Below are positions 36,801 to 47,945 of a stretch of 64,000 nucleotides of DNA, piece by piece (position 1 is the first letter of the stretch; the number at the start of each line of letters is the position of its first letter). This DNA is from Choristoneura fumiferana (lineage: Eukaryota; Arthropoda; Insecta; Lepidoptera; Tortricidae): the NCBI RefSeq assembly GCF_025370935.1, contig NC_133499.1:2165594-2229593 (forward strand), written 5' to 3'. The position numbers were made by a program, and so were the translations under genes. Below the pieces are notes generated by a model. The model saw nothing but the letters and a program-made list of their open reading frames with translations, was not told the origin of the DNA and made no database searches.

Positions 36801-39583
36801 ATACTTGCGAGCTGCGGGTAAACATTATTATTATTATAATGGCACACTAGCTGCTGCCCGCGGCTCCGTCCGCAAAGAATTCGTTTATCGCTCGCTATCC
36901 TGCGGGAACTGTGCAATTTTCCGGGATAAAAATTCAACCTATCTGTATACCGAATTTCATCTAAATCGGTGCAATCGTTTAGACGTGATGATGTGACAAA
37001 CAAACAGACTTACAAAGTTTCGCATCCCACTAATAATATAATTGCGAAAGTTTGTAAGTCTGATTGTTTATTTGTTTGTTATAATATAAAATTCGACATA
37101 TTCGACCAACTTCCAGTAGTTGGATTGACTTGAAATTTGGTATACTTATGTAACTTGCGTGACAATACAATAATCTGGTAGTGACATCCTGGTAGTCTGG
37201 CCAGGATCGTCTCCACAGGACGAAACTCTTCAATGGTTAATGGCATTGACTGGAAATTTAGTATGCAAATGTAGTTTGGGTGACAAAACAAGTACAGTCA
37301 GCAAAAAAAGGTTGTATTAAAAATGTTTTTTTTTTTAGAAAAATCTTATAATATTAGTGGGATGCAGATGGCACATTGCTTGAAGTTACTAATGTTGTAC
37401 AGGGCAATGGCGGACGCTACGGAAGGACGCGGTGCCCTCTCAGAACCTGCCGGCCGAGGAGCCGGGCCCGTACCCCCGCCGGTACAGCACCGCGTGGGCG
37501 CCAAGCTCGCCGAGCCTCGTGGACCCGATGGTATGTTCAGTGCCGGATTAAGACTAATTGATGCCTTAACCCAGGGGTCTTATTTATTTAGAAAGTACAT
37601 CCACATCATGTATATTACAATTTGTATACTTTATTCCGATATACATGACAACTACGGAGCACATGTCATTGACCATAAATGCGAGATGTCCATTACAATG
37701 TTAAAAATTTGGTACTTTAAAAAAAAATTAAATAGTCACAGATTAAAATAAAATTTGATAAAAAAAAAGAATACATTGCAACACAATTCAATCAAAAATC
37801 TAAAAAAAATGTCATGCAAGTAAAATAAAACAAAAATAACAAAAAAAAGATTATACATATCAAGTAAAGTCTTATTTTAATTGCGTCTAAAGTTATGAAA
37901 AAGAAAGAAAACTCGAAAGTTAACCAATGAGTTCCCAGTGCGCGCGCACGACGTACGTAGCACGAACCAATCATGGTTACCCGTTCGCGCCTGTCATGAA
38001 ACCCCGCCAAAGTAATGTTCATGAGTTCAGTCCGGTGAATTAAATTTTGATAAGTAAATTCAATGAAAGAGTTCAATTGATGAATTTATATCTGACTTTA
38101 CGCCGCCTGACGTCCTCCACGAAGCACAAATTGTCAGTGACAAACTCTCGCCGAGTTAATGCTGAAATACGTGAACTATATTATACATACCTAAGTTCAT
38201 TGAATTTTTCGATTCATTGATGTTTTTGCGAAATATTCAACTTTAAAGTGCAAATTTTCATTAAAATCGAGCGTACCCCCCCTCTAAAATCTAAACCGGT
38301 GGGTGCAAAAATTGGCTGGCTAAAAAAAATCAGGATAGTAGTAAGCATATCAAACTTTCAAGGAAAACTATAACGGCTAAGTTTACTTGAGAATTATTAG
38401 TAGTTTTTACTAGCAGCCTAAGGTATAAAATATACCTAAACTTGGAAGATTACGTATAAAAAATGGAACCGCCTAACAAAACCCTTGAAAATATTTTTCT
38501 AGGTACGTACTAGCTCGAAGTCGGTGCCTCAGCACGAGTGGGACCATAGTCGTCTACCTCTTTTACATACTATGGGTTTCATTCAATCCCTCCTGCTGGG
38601 TAGTGCTGAGTCACCGATTTCGAGCTAGTACGTACCTAGAAAAATATTTTCAAGGGTTTTGTTAGTCGGTTCCATTTTTGTTATTTTTTTTTATTTTTTG
38701 GAGTCGGTTTTACTTTTTTGTTTAAAAATTTCTTTATTTCTCACTTTTTAGTGATTCTTAGTCAAAGTACATCTCACAACGATTCTATTAAGCCCAAACA
38801 CGACTTAGTTGCTTTGTTTTATAACAGAGTTCCGTTGCCTACCTTCTGGCTTCAGCATCATATCAGTTCGAAAGAATCATTAACTTAAAGCTTCTTCTTA
38901 GTCGCTTATCTAGGTATATTAATCATGATCGTTTATAGACGAGCGAGCATTACTTTGCTTTGATGAGTTCCATTGGTCATCACGGTCTTCTTCATCAGGT
39001 CCAGGTTACCAAATGATACTTTCTGAATGTAAATGCTCATCTTAATGCTAAAAATGCCAAAATCGCCATAGGCGTGCCTATAATATTTGAGGTTCGTCCT
39101 CGATTTCCCTAGGATCCCATCATCAGATCTTGACTTGGTGACAATGGGACCACCTCAGAAGAATACCCTTTCGATTAAAAAAAGAATTTTGAAAATCGGT
39201 CCGCAATTGACTGAGTAATCGGTGAAAATACATTAAAAAAAACATACATCGGAACATAGAACCTCCTCCTTTCTTGGAGTCTGTTAAAATATATCCTTAG
39301 AAAAGTATTACTTAATTTTTTCGTAATGGCTCCGGAACCCTATTTTGGGAGTGTCCGACACGCTCTTGGCCGGTTTTTTTGTGTTGTATGTAACTGGCAT
39401 GGCTATAAAGTTTATTATTATTATAAATCCTAAGGCCACGCAGACGAAGTCGTGGGTACAGCTAGTTGCTAATAAGTTGCTTGGGTGCGTTCCAGGTGCA
39501 GCAGCAAATGGCGCAAGCCATCTACATGCAGACGATGCTCGCCATGCAGACGGCGGGCGCCTCCGAGCCAACTCCCAGCAGTG
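33662..39583 (+). CDS. THAP-B: THAP zinc-finger protein (gene span, 3' end unknown)
   Basis: Plus strand, divergent from THAP-A. Exons 33662-33860, 37403-37530 and 39496-39583 join in frame (138 complete codons and one base). Residues 1-80 are a THAP domain with C5, C10, C52, H55 and P26, W35, F56, P78, so a nuclear DNA-binding protein is expected. Downstream it is Pro/Ser-rich and then Gln/Met-rich. The start at 33662 matches the THAP-A start; an in-frame ATG seven codons upstream (33641) is possible but would add non-conserved residues. The gene must continue beyond 39583 because that exon ends in a good phase-1 donor; the gap at 41399 may hide part. Confidence 0.82.
34395..34580. mobile_element. 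hAT MITE with 8-bp duplication
   Basis: Ends CAGGCGCGGTC and GACCGCGCCTG (with one extra base) are inverted. Flanks CCCTTGTT (34387-34394) and CCCTTGCT (34581-34588) match at 7 of 8. Contains poly-G and poly-C runs that could pair. No coding sequence. Confidence 0.75.
35560..35850 (+). repeat. Diverged tRNA-derived SINE
   Basis: Recognisable by 'ggcctctcaagcagatgatt', 'acacctctgagtttttcaaa' and 'taagctaggatgatgatgat'. It is older than the copies at 18043 and 45585. Confidence 0.65.
37403..37530 (+). CDS. THAP-B exon 2 (AVPS box)
   Basis: 128 nt: two bases complete a Gly codon, then 42 codons, phase 0 out. Acceptor TTGTACAG, donor GATG|GTATGT. Starts QWRTLRKDAVPSQNLPAEEP, then Pro/Ser/Tyr-rich. 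This frame was chosen over the longer overlapping open frame (MADATEGRGA...) because it matches THAP-A exon 2 and the required phase. Confidence 0.9.
37531..39495 (+). other. THAP-B intron 2
   Basis: AT-rich, with a GGTTCCG-family repeat (38198-38470 and 39310-39378) opened by a palindromic MITE (38463-38676) and further DNA. A GC-rich patch near 37935-38010 is unassigned. Confidence 0.5.
38463..38676. mobile_element. Palindromic foldback MITE
   Basis: Inverted ends ATGGAACCG (38463) and CGGTTCCAT (38676), with paired arms 'aaaacccttgaaaatatttt', 'taggtacgtactagctcgaa'. Related to 21075-21256. Confidence 0.75.
39496..39583 (+). CDS. THAP-B exon 3 (Gln/Met-rich)
   Basis: 88 nt: 29 codons and one base. 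Acceptor GCGTTCCAG, donor AGTG|GTAAGT. Encodes VQQQMAQAIYMQTMLAMQTA and GASEPTPSS. Likely a short amphipathic helix; no named domain. Confidence 0.8.
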
Positions 39584-41398
39584 GTAAGTCGCTCAACCTT
39601 GCTCTATTATGAGATCGGGCCTTACACTCCTACTGCCTGATGAAGAAGACCGTGTGTACCAGTATCAGTACTCTGTTATAAAATAACTAGCGACCCGCCC
39701 CGGCTTCGCACGGCCAAAGTAAAAAAAAAAACCGGCCAAGAGCGTGTCGGACACGCCCGAAATAGGGTTCCGTAGCCATTACGAAAAAATTAAGCAATCT
39801 TTTTCCAATAAATACGAGTATAAATGCTTGTAATAAATAAGTGTTTGTTAAAAAAATCATTTTTAATAAAAGTTTTTTTTTGTCGAATGTAGTTTTTGTT
39901 GACTGTATTTGCATTGTCGTCTAAACTACATAATTATCTGTACCAAATTTCAAGTCGGTGCTATTAACTATTGAGGAATCCCTCCTGCAGAGACGATCCT
40001 GGCTGAACCACCAAGATGTCACTACTAGATTATTGTATTGTCACCAAATTTACATAAGTATGCAAAATTGCAAGTCGATCGGACCACTGGAAGTGGGTCT
40101 AATTTAGCTTCCAAGATTTGACCCAAACAAACAATCCCATACTATCTGGAAAAGATCGCTCTGAAGCGATAAGACCGCCTATTGCTTACCTTAGAAAATC
40201 TCTATGTATATACTTGTGTTTTCTGTACTGCTTACTGTGTTGGTGTGCAATAAAGAGCTATTGTATTGTATCTCATAAACGGCTGAACCGATTTTGATGA
40301 AACATGTCTAGGAACCATTGCTAGACAAGGTGATTTCAAATAAAAAAAATCCGCATTCAAATCGGTCCAACCAATTAAGAGCTACGGTGCCACAGACAGA
40401 CACACATAGTGGTCAAACGTTCCCTTGTTTACGCATATTTTTTTTTCATAATTCTATGTTGCATAATCTGTTTACGCATAACAGTTTACGCAGAATTCTC
40501 TTACGCATAACCAATGTAAGCCGAATGGGCTTTACGCATAATTTGTGAATTTCGAATATTGTTTAGGCAGAAAATACTTAGGCATAAATTATTTACGCAG
40601 AAAGTTACTTCCGCATACTTAATGTATCTTTTAACGACTTATTTAACGGCTCTGAGGCAAAGTCGATGGAGCTCCTATTCCGCCTAGTTAAATACTAACC
40701 TAACCTAACCTATACTTGAGCAATCACGTGCTTGGGTTTTCTTTATTGCTGCTTCGGGCTTCGCCCCCCCGTCCCCCTTTACTGTTTCGCCTATCCAAGT
40801 ATAAAATATTCATTTTTTTTTCAAAACCGTAGGATTATGTTTGTTTTTACATGCGGAGGGCTCCGCCCCCGAGCGCCCTTGCAGGGGGCTGCGCCCCCCC
40901 CCCGGCCCCCTTCTGTATGCCCGTGCCTCTTTTAACTGGTGGCAGTTCGTTCCATTAACAAATACAATTCTAACCTTAATAACCTATTTTTATAGTCATC
41001 AATAGTAATTAGGTAATTTATTTTCGGACATAGATTTGGCCAGGATTTCGGCCTATCAAATTTGGCTAAATTACATATATGCTAAACAAGATTATGCATA
41101 ATAAAATTTGCCATGTTTATATTATGCTAAAATAAATTCGGGTAACCATTATTCGGTTATACAGAATTATGCCAAACTAAATTTCGGCAAGTTTAAGATT
41201 GGCGTAAATAAATTATGCTAATCCTGTTATGCGTAATCAGTTTCGGACATCAAAAACTATGCCAATAGGTGTCACCCTGGTCAAACTTATAACACCCCTC
41301 CTTTTGCGTCGGGTGTTAAAATAAAACTTTGTACAAAAACTTAATTCACGTAGTCATCGTTTATTGAAACAGTGCCAATCGTTAGTGTAACTACTGAA
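39584..41398. other. Repeat-rich DNA downstream of THAP-B exon 3
   Basis: Minus-strand GGTTCCG-family end (39725-39792), an interspersed repeat (39890-40130), then a minus-strand copy of the 258-475 family (40260-41320) split by element U2. No further THAP-B exon recognised. Confidence 0.55.
40419..41277. mobile_element. Unclassified word-array element U2 with 9-bp duplication
   Basis: 859 bp inserted in another repeat and flanked by the perfect 9-bp direct repeat TGGTCAAAC (40410-40418, 41278-41286). The left third repeats TTTACGCATAA/TTACGCAGAA words; the right third repeats inverted or related words ('attatgcataataaaatttg', 'aattatgccaaactaaattt', 'ttatgcgtaatcagtttcgg'). The core carries CTAACCTAACCTAACCTA (40695-40712) and GC-rich blocks (40745-40780, 40855-40915). 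No clear terminal inverted repeat and no ORF with a known family. Confidence 0.7.
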
Positions 41399-41498
41399 NN
41401 NNNNNNNNNNNNNNNNNNNNNNNNNNNNNNNNNNNNNNNNNNNNNNNNNNNNNNNNNNNNNNNNNNNNNNNNNNNNNNNNNNNNNNNNNNNNNNNNNN
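41399..41498. other. Assembly gap (100 N)
   Basis: Exactly 100 N, a conventional gap of unknown size; sequence may be missing here. Confidence 0.99.
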
Positions 41499-43529
41499 GG
41501 ACTTTAGAATTTCTCGAGATACAATCCTATATCGTGTAGGAAGTCGCCGGCAAAAGAAACGCGTAGTACTTTAACGTTTTTAACGTTTCAGCGAAACAGG
41601 GTTTCAGAGTTGGTACGAATTATGAATGATTAATTACGTATGTAGGTTGATTTCTAAATTCAAAAATGTGCACCATCTGTCTAAAACAACGTCTTACTGT
41701 ATTTATATTTCCATGTAATCCTCCGAAAAATTAATCAAAACACGAAAAAAAGGATCGCAAAATGTAAATGTATGTTAATTGTTACCCCAAATTAACGCGA
41801 GCGAAGCCGCGGGCAAAAGCTAGTAAATAAATACCTAAATATTTGTTCAAGCGTTTTTGAAAATACTACCTGGATGTTTGCAGAGGGATGATGCAGTGTT
41901 AGCAGAGCCTTCTAAGCTCATAAGCAAAATGTACGCAATGTGGGGTCATTTTAGATGGCTTATTGATAAACAGTAATTGATAGACAGTCAGACATGAATA
42001 ATTATGATTTTCAGATTTTTCTTATTTATTTTGCTAAGAGTTACCTTTATGCAAAATTCCATGTTTCTAGGACAGCCCGAAGTACCCTATAACTTTTTCT
42101 GTTAAGGCGATTTGTATTTTAATGACTGTAGCTTTGATTGCCTTGACTTAGAAGTTTGATTTTTTCACAGCTTTTGGGACTATTGACCTGAGTTAGGGTT
42201 TCAATTTCAACTCGATACCGATACTCCGCGCGTTTACGAGACAAAGGGTCTTGACAGACAGACGGACGGACGGACAGCAAAGTGATCCTATAAGGGTTCC
42301 ATTTTTTCCTTTTGAAGTACGGAACCCTAAAAATCATTTGTTCCGGCGCTTTTTATATATCGACCTATTTACTTAAGGATTTCCAAACCAATTTACTATA
42401 AGTATATTTATCGGAAATATGTGTAGCTATGCTTACCCTCCTAACTTACAATAAAGGACGTAATGTGTCAAGAGTTCACTATGAAGAATTAGTCCTTTTG
42501 TGTTGGCAGGGTAGAATACACGTCGTATTGCTAAAATGTGGCTACCCGCAAAATATTTACGTTTTACCAAAGAACATGGATGGAGGATGGATGGAAGAAC
42601 AAAAAAAATCCATAGTTTATACTTATAGCAATGTATTAAAATAGGTTATTTTCAGTAAACCGTAGAAGTTTCTATATACTATTATTGGCAGAATAGGTAT
42701 CCTAAATAAATTAAATACTTCCCAAAGTTCGTCCACGTGGACGAAGTCGCGGGCAAAAGCTAGTATAATATTATAAATGCGAAATTAACTCTCTGTCTGT
42801 CTGTCTGTCTGTCTGTTACGCTTTCACGCCAAACCGCGGAACCGATTTTGATGAAATTTGGTACAGAGATGGACTAGACCTTGGGAAAGAACATAGGCTA
42901 CCTTTTAATCCGAAAAAAAGGCTGGAAGGCGTTGAAATAGGGGATGAAATTTTATATGGAAGTTCGTCATTTTTAAAGATAAAACCATGAAACTTGACAT
43001 TTAGGTAGTTATTTGAACTACGACATTATTTTGAATATTGAAATAATTAGCAAAACCGAATTGGGCAAGATATAGGTTTCACTTACAGTTTGTTCTGGCT
43101 CTATTCCTCAATCCCAGGAACACATTTAAGACGCAATCACAGCACTTTCACAGTTTTTTATGAATAATTTTAAAAGAGCGCGCGCCGGCCGGCATACATT
43201 TTTAGCTGTCAATTTTGCGAGACTCTTGGTGTCGCTGCCGCGCGGGAGAAAGCGGAAAGTTCATTCAGCCAGTATGTTTTGAAATGTGCAGGAGGTTTTA
43301 ATGCACATATTACTAATTATATCTGCCCAATGTAACGTACATAAACCCCCACCGGGAATCTACCCCAGATTCCCAGTTTACAAACCAAACCAGGGATGGC
43401 ATTGAACAAGGTGTGGACTGTATAGTGTAAGAATTTGTTGACTTAATGAATTAAACACGTGGAGCTGTAAATTGAGTAAAATAAATGACACCTTCTTGCG
43501 TCAAATTCATGCAATTTCAAAAGGAAAAT
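41499..43529. other. Non-coding, repeat fragments
   Basis: Minus-strand ends of the 1728-type repeat (41790-41825, 42729-42920) and a repeat with 'gacagacggacggacggaca' and 'gtacggaaccctaaaaatca' (42119-42335). The rest is unassigned. A 71-codon frame at 42429-42644 matches nothing I recognise. Confidence 0.5.
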
Positions 43530-44150
43530 AAAAATTATGCTGAATCCAATTCCATTGGAAGTGGACTAAGCTTTACAACTGGTCGCGTGTATTCGCCATT
43601 CTGGGTTTTTACTTTTACCACCCGTACAACTCCATCAGCTCCAGGATAAAGTTCATTGTTGAAACCGGTTAAAACATCTTCAGTGTTTTGGTTAAAAAAG
43701 TTAGTGATTTCCGCGAGTTGCCTACCAGCGGATACGAAGTTTTTTCCGTTATCGGATACAATGGTTTGACATAAACCACGTCAAGCAGTGAAACGATCGA
43801 AAGCTGCGAAAAAACATTCAGTTGAAAGTGCACTGAGAACTTCAGTGCGCGAGTTGAAAAACAGACAAAAATTGAAAGATACGATTTTGAAATTTTTGCG
43901 TTACGTCTGTTACTCTCTTTTGTAAAGAAAGGACCGCCTATATCAACACCGACAGTGTGAAAAGCATGGATACCTTCAATGCGGAATTTCGGTACGTTGC
44001 CCATGATGGGCTGTTTGTGTGAAGGACTGACTTTGAAACACCTAATACATACTGGAAAATATTTATCTGATTTTGGGATGAGCAGACCACATAGAATTGG
44101 GGAAATTAGCAATGATTTAATGCGAGAACTAAACTACTACTGATACTTAT
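43530..44150 (-). pseudogene. BEL/Pao integrase remnant
   Basis: Minus strand. A frame from 44112 gives the integrase zinc-region end and start of the catalytic core (CIRCFKVSPSHKQPIMGNVP, IEGIHAFHTVGVDIGGPFF with the first catalytic Asp), then loses frame. Near 43680-43530 the C-terminal integrase motif reappears (YPGADGVVRVVKVKTQNGEY, PVVKLSPLPME). The middle of the core is lost or scrambled. It is separate from the element at 59-64 kb. Confidence 0.75.
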
Positions 44151-44164
44151 GATACTGTTTCTTT

Positions 44165-44508
44165 AAACCGACAAATAATGGAGGCTCTTCCACTTTAAAC
44201 CCAGAACAAAGATTAGTCTTTGACACAGTCATTCAAAAAGTTGCCAGTGGCGAAGGTGGTTTATTATTTTTGGATGCTCCAGGAGGCACTGGCAAAACTT
44301 TTCTTTTAAATTTACTGTTAACTCAAATCCGGAAAGATAAAGGAGTTGCTGTTGCAGTAGCTTCCTCTGGAAGAGCTGCTACACTACTTAGTGGGAGACG
44401 AACAGCGCACTCAGTTTTTAAACTTCCATTGAACTTAGCTCACGAGGAAATGCCTGTTGCAACATTAGCAAAAGCGGTGAGCGCGGAAGAATGTTGCAGC
44501 AGTGTAAT
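44165..44508 (+). pseudogene. Helitron PIF1-type helicase fragment
   Basis: An open frame reads NPEQRLVFDTVIQKVASGEG, then LFLDAPGGTGKTFLLNLLL with a Walker A motif (GGTGKT), and SSGRAATLLSGRRTAHSVFK, all typical of the helicase domain of Helitron rolling-circle transposons. It runs into the N gap at 44509. After the gap (44609-44698) the frame no longer looks like helicase. No Rep domain is visible. Confidence 0.8.
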
Positions 44509-44608
44509 NNNNNNNNNNNNNNNNNNNNNNNNNNNNNNNNNNNNNNNNNNNNNNNNNNNNNNNNNNNNNNNNNNNNNNNNNNNNNNNNNNNNNNNNNNNN
44601 NNNNNNNN
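44509..44608. other. Assembly gap (100 N)
   Basis: Exactly 100 N within the Helitron helicase; the true length is unknown. Confidence 0.99.
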
Positions 44609-45584
44609 ATCCAACTTTATCAAGCCGCTGGGTACGACGCGGAATGGTTATTAGGTTGTAGTTTAGGTCTTAGTTTGTATTATATATGTTTAAGTTGATT
44701 TTATTTTGTTTATTTTAATTTTAGTTGACATTGTTGGTATAATTTAATTTTCTTTAATAAAGTATTTCTGGGATACTTTATCAAGTAAATTAAAAATGTA
44801 TTTTGCCCGGACCATGCAGCGACTAAACCTCTGTGCACGTTTTAACCCAACCGTTATAAATAATAACTTTATTCCTACAGACCAGCGCGCCAGGATTATT
44901 CGTAGAATATTCTTATAAAATACCAGGTCAGCGAGCTTTATAAAAATGTGTGTCGTGAGCTACTTAGGAGCTTTTGTACTATGACAATGGACTTGGAAAA
45001 GGATTGAAGCTGTGCACTCACTACAAATGTAAAGCGCAGTTCAGACTTGAAAAATATAAGAATAAGAATGGTTTAGCTGTAAAACTTACTTAAAACATAG
45101 GAATCACAATAAGGTAGTTTGATCACGGAAAAATAGAAAGATAACAAAGTGCTATTAGAGATAATATCTAAAATTATACAACTAAAGATTCTGTGAATAT
45201 TTCAAGCGTCTACCTGTTGCCTTTATTAATATCAAGCAAAAAACGGCAAAACAATCACGTTTGTTGTATGGGAGCCCCCTTAAATATTTATTTTATTCTG
45301 TTCATTTGTTGTTATAACAGCCACAGTAATACATAATCAGATCTGTGAAAATTTCAAGTGTCTAACTATTATCACTCAAGAGATAGAGCCCTGTGACAGA
45401 CGGACGGACAGACAGACAGCAAAGTCTTAGAAATATGGTTCCGTTGGCATCCATTGGGTACGGAACCCCAAAAAACAAAAATTTACAGTAAATATTTTTC
45501 CACGGATGCTAATTGGTACTTGCTCAACCACTGGGATAATTTTAAATGAATACAAAAAAGTTATCCTCCATATAACAGTTTCAG
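44609..45584. other. Non-coding, repeat end
   Basis: AT-rich. A repeat fragment with 'gacagacggacggacagaca' and 'gtacggaacccc' ends near 45470. Nothing else recognised. Confidence 0.45.
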
Positions 45585-45884
45585 AAAAAAAAGCCGTGGT
45601 GGCCTAGTGGTTTGACCTATCGCCTCTCAAGCAGAGGGTCGTGGGTTCAAACCCCGGCTCGCACCTCTGAGTTTTTCGAAATTCATATGCGGAATTACAT
45701 TTGAAATTTACCACGAGCTTTGCGGTGAAGAAACATCGTGAGGAAACCTGCACAAACCTGCGAAGCAATTCAATGGTGTGTGTGAAGTTCCCAATCCGCA
45801 CTGGCCCGCGTCTGAACTATGGCCCAAGCCCTCTTGTTCTGAGAGGAGGCCTGTGCCAGCAGTGGACGTATATAGGCTGGGATG
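45585..45884 (+). mobile_element. tRNA-derived SINE with 11-bp target duplication
   Basis: Same family as 18043-18345, with box A TGGCCTAGTGG and box B GGTTCAAACCCC in the head. AACAGTTTCAG flanks both sides (45574-45584, 45885-45895). A few short deletions compared with the 18043 copy. Confidence 0.9.
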
Positions 45885-46069
45885 AACAGTTTCAGGACTT
45901 CCTGAAGATTCTAGGCAGTACCTCCTGCACAGAGGAGTGTTAGTTTTATTATAGTCCTGAAGCATTTACAGTTTCAAAATAAAACATATTTAGCCAAGAC
46001 ACTTGTGAAACGAATAAATACGAACGACTGAAATGTATATTTCAGAACTAATATTGTTATTATTATTTT

Positions 46070-46402
46070 AAAATTTATGACGGTGGAAGCATTTTACACT
46101 TCTACTGAACGTAGGTATAGTTTAGATATAGTTAGGTTTAGTATTGTAACTAAGGGACCCCATACATCCCTGTATTTTTTATTATTATTTGTATTTTTTT
46201 TCTTTAATTGTATAATAGTTTTTAAGTATTTTATTTGTAATTAGATTATTATGAAAAAATGACTTTCTGGGCAAGTTCCTTGCGGGCGCATTCTTCTTGG
46301 CAATGATGGTCTTTCCGAAAGCGCTGGTAGTTTAAAAATGACGTGTAAAAGTGCCCATTGCGGCCTATTTACTGAATAAATCATTTGAATTTGAATTTGA
46401 AT
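46070..46402 (+). mobile_element. LINE 3' end with (TTGAAT)n tail
   Basis: Starts 'atgacggtggaagcatttta' and ends 'cggcctatttactgaataaa' followed by TTGAATTTGAATTTGAA. A second copy with the same structure is at 51606-51933, so this is the 3' UTR of a non-LTR retrotransposon with a hexamer tail. No ORF remains. Confidence 0.75.
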
Positions 46403-46424
46403 CGTTTGAAAAAAGGTTACTTAA

Positions 46425-47244
46425 AACATGAAACTACCGTGAGACTCACTCATATTAAATATATTGACCCGGATAACTCACGTCTTAAATCGAGTTTAGC
46501 TCGACATGTTCGGGCTAATCCGTAGCCCTTCGTCTTCGGAGCAACGCGACTCAGCGGCTGCTGCAAAACGCGCACTGCGCGCCGCCGCTCTGCTCGCGCG
46601 ACTACCCGACGAAACTGAAGGATAAGGAGCCCCTGAGTGGTCCCGGGGTATATATGATTCCCTGTGCCTGTGGCAAGAGCTTATTGGAGAGACTGGACGT
46701 AACGTTTCCACAAGGGTATCGGAGCACATACGCAGTATGAGGAAACAGGACGACAAGGGGTCTGCTGTGGCCGAGCACTCAATGGACTCGGATTCGACGC
46801 ACTATATCAGATTTGATAAGGTATCTGTACTTGCGAGAGAGAAATTTTTTCATTCCGCGGAAAGTGCGTGAAGCCATCGAGATTAGTCGTCGGCCGAATT
46901 TCAACCGGGATAGTGGTTGGACGGTACCTCCGAGTTGGAAAACGGTGTTAAATACTCGTGCTGCGTCATCGGTGTGTGTGAACGTACCTTTACAGAGCGA
47001 TGTTGTTAGTGTTGTGTGCTACCCTACATTTGACAGTTGTAATGATGATGAAAACGCGGGTAGTTGTGTGCCGGTGTCAGTTTCGTCGGGTAGTCGCGCG
47101 AGCAGAGCGGCGGCGCGCAGTGCGCGTGTTGCAGCAGCCGCTGAGTCGCGTTGCTCCGAAGACGAAGGTCTACGGATTAGCCCGAAACATGTCGAGCTAA
47201 ACTCGATTTAAGACGTGAGTTATCCGGGTCATTATATTTAATAT
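46425..47244 (+). mobile_element. Penelope-like element fragment with GIY-YIG domain
   Basis: A perfect 13-bp direct repeat AAAGGTTACTTAA flanks the element (46412-46424, 47245-47257). The two ends are inverted copies of one terminal sequence ('cgggctaatccgtagccctt' against its complement), an arrangement known from Penelope elements. Between them, about 46650-46960, frames encode the C-terminal GIY-YIG endonuclease region (PCACGKS, then IGETGRNVSTRVSEHIRSM, then IPRKVREAIEISRRPNFNRD). At least two frameshifts break it, and the reverse transcriptase is absent. Confidence 0.82.
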
Positions 47245-47599
47245 AAAGGTTACTTAAGTTAATACCTACTAACAAACATTAACAAAACATTAGTGAACCT
47301 ATTCTTCGGGCTATGTCGGTCACTTAATTATTCTACGCTAAATTACGCTATTGGAAACTACTGCAACAAGTTAACCACCCCGTTTCTCAGACAAACTTTA
47401 AAACTAACTTTAAACAATCAATCAAATCCTCTCAATCAATCTCTTGTCTGGGTCAGCGGTTGGTTCCGAAAGAATGTGACATCTGTCGACGCAACATAGA
47501 TGTCGCTAGTGCTGCTGCTAAGTAGCAAAGTAGAAATTTATAAGCAACCTGAGATATGTATGCATAGGAAAAATTCGTGTCTAGATTCCGTCCAGTAGT

Positions 47600-47945
47600 G
47601 GTGTAGGGGTTATAGCACGCAGCACGGAATGCTGAGGACCTGGGTTCGATTCCCAGTGCTGGTCGCTTTTTCTGGTTTTTCTCTGCATCCATGTCTCATG
47701 AAACTACCGTGAGACTCACTCATATTAATTATATGACCCGGATAACTCACGTCTAAATCGAGTTTAGCTCGACATTTTTCGGGCTAATCCGTAGCCCTTC
47801 GTCTTCGGAGCAACGCGACTCAGCGGCTGCTGCAACACGCCTGACGCATTAGCCGAAACATGTCGAGCTAAACTCGATTTAAGACGTGAGTTATCCGGGT
47901 CATTATAATTAATATCCATGTCTCAGTTTGTATTTACGATAACTT
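47600..47945. repeat. tRNA-like SINE head split by a Penelope foldback
   Basis: Positions 47605-47668 resemble a tRNA (box A-like GTGGTGTAGGGGTTA, box B GGTTCGATTCC), but the acceptor stem and anticodon loop do not form a sound tRNA, so it is a SINE head. A 215-bp element (47699-47913) interrupts it. Confidence 0.6.
47699..47913. mobile_element. 215-bp Penelope-derived foldback with 12-bp duplication
   Basis: ATCCATGTCTCA flanks both sides (47687-47698, 47914-47925). The element consists only of the two inverted terminal segments of the Penelope-like element at 46425, with 'tcttcggagcaacgcgactc' at the middle and no coding part. It shows that terminal-only derivatives have inserted as units. 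Confidence 0.8.

Larger units (their letters stand above)
33861..37402 (+). other. THAP-B intron 1
   Basis: Contains a hAT MITE (34395-34580), a repeat end (35010-35160), a diverged SINE (35560-35850), a repeat copy (36843-37045) and a minus-strand interspersed repeat (37070-37300). 35860-36800 is AT-rich without a recognised feature. Confidence 0.55.

Noticed and set aside
37323..37751. 142-codon open frame (MADATEGRGA...) at the THAP-B exon 2 locus
   Set aside because: The other frame at 37403-37530 has correct splice phase and matches THAP-A exon 2; this frame is a GC-rich shadow.
47605..47680. Possible tRNA gene
   Set aside because: Box A and box B are present, but the acceptor stem does not pair and the anticodon loop lacks U33. 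It is a SINE head.
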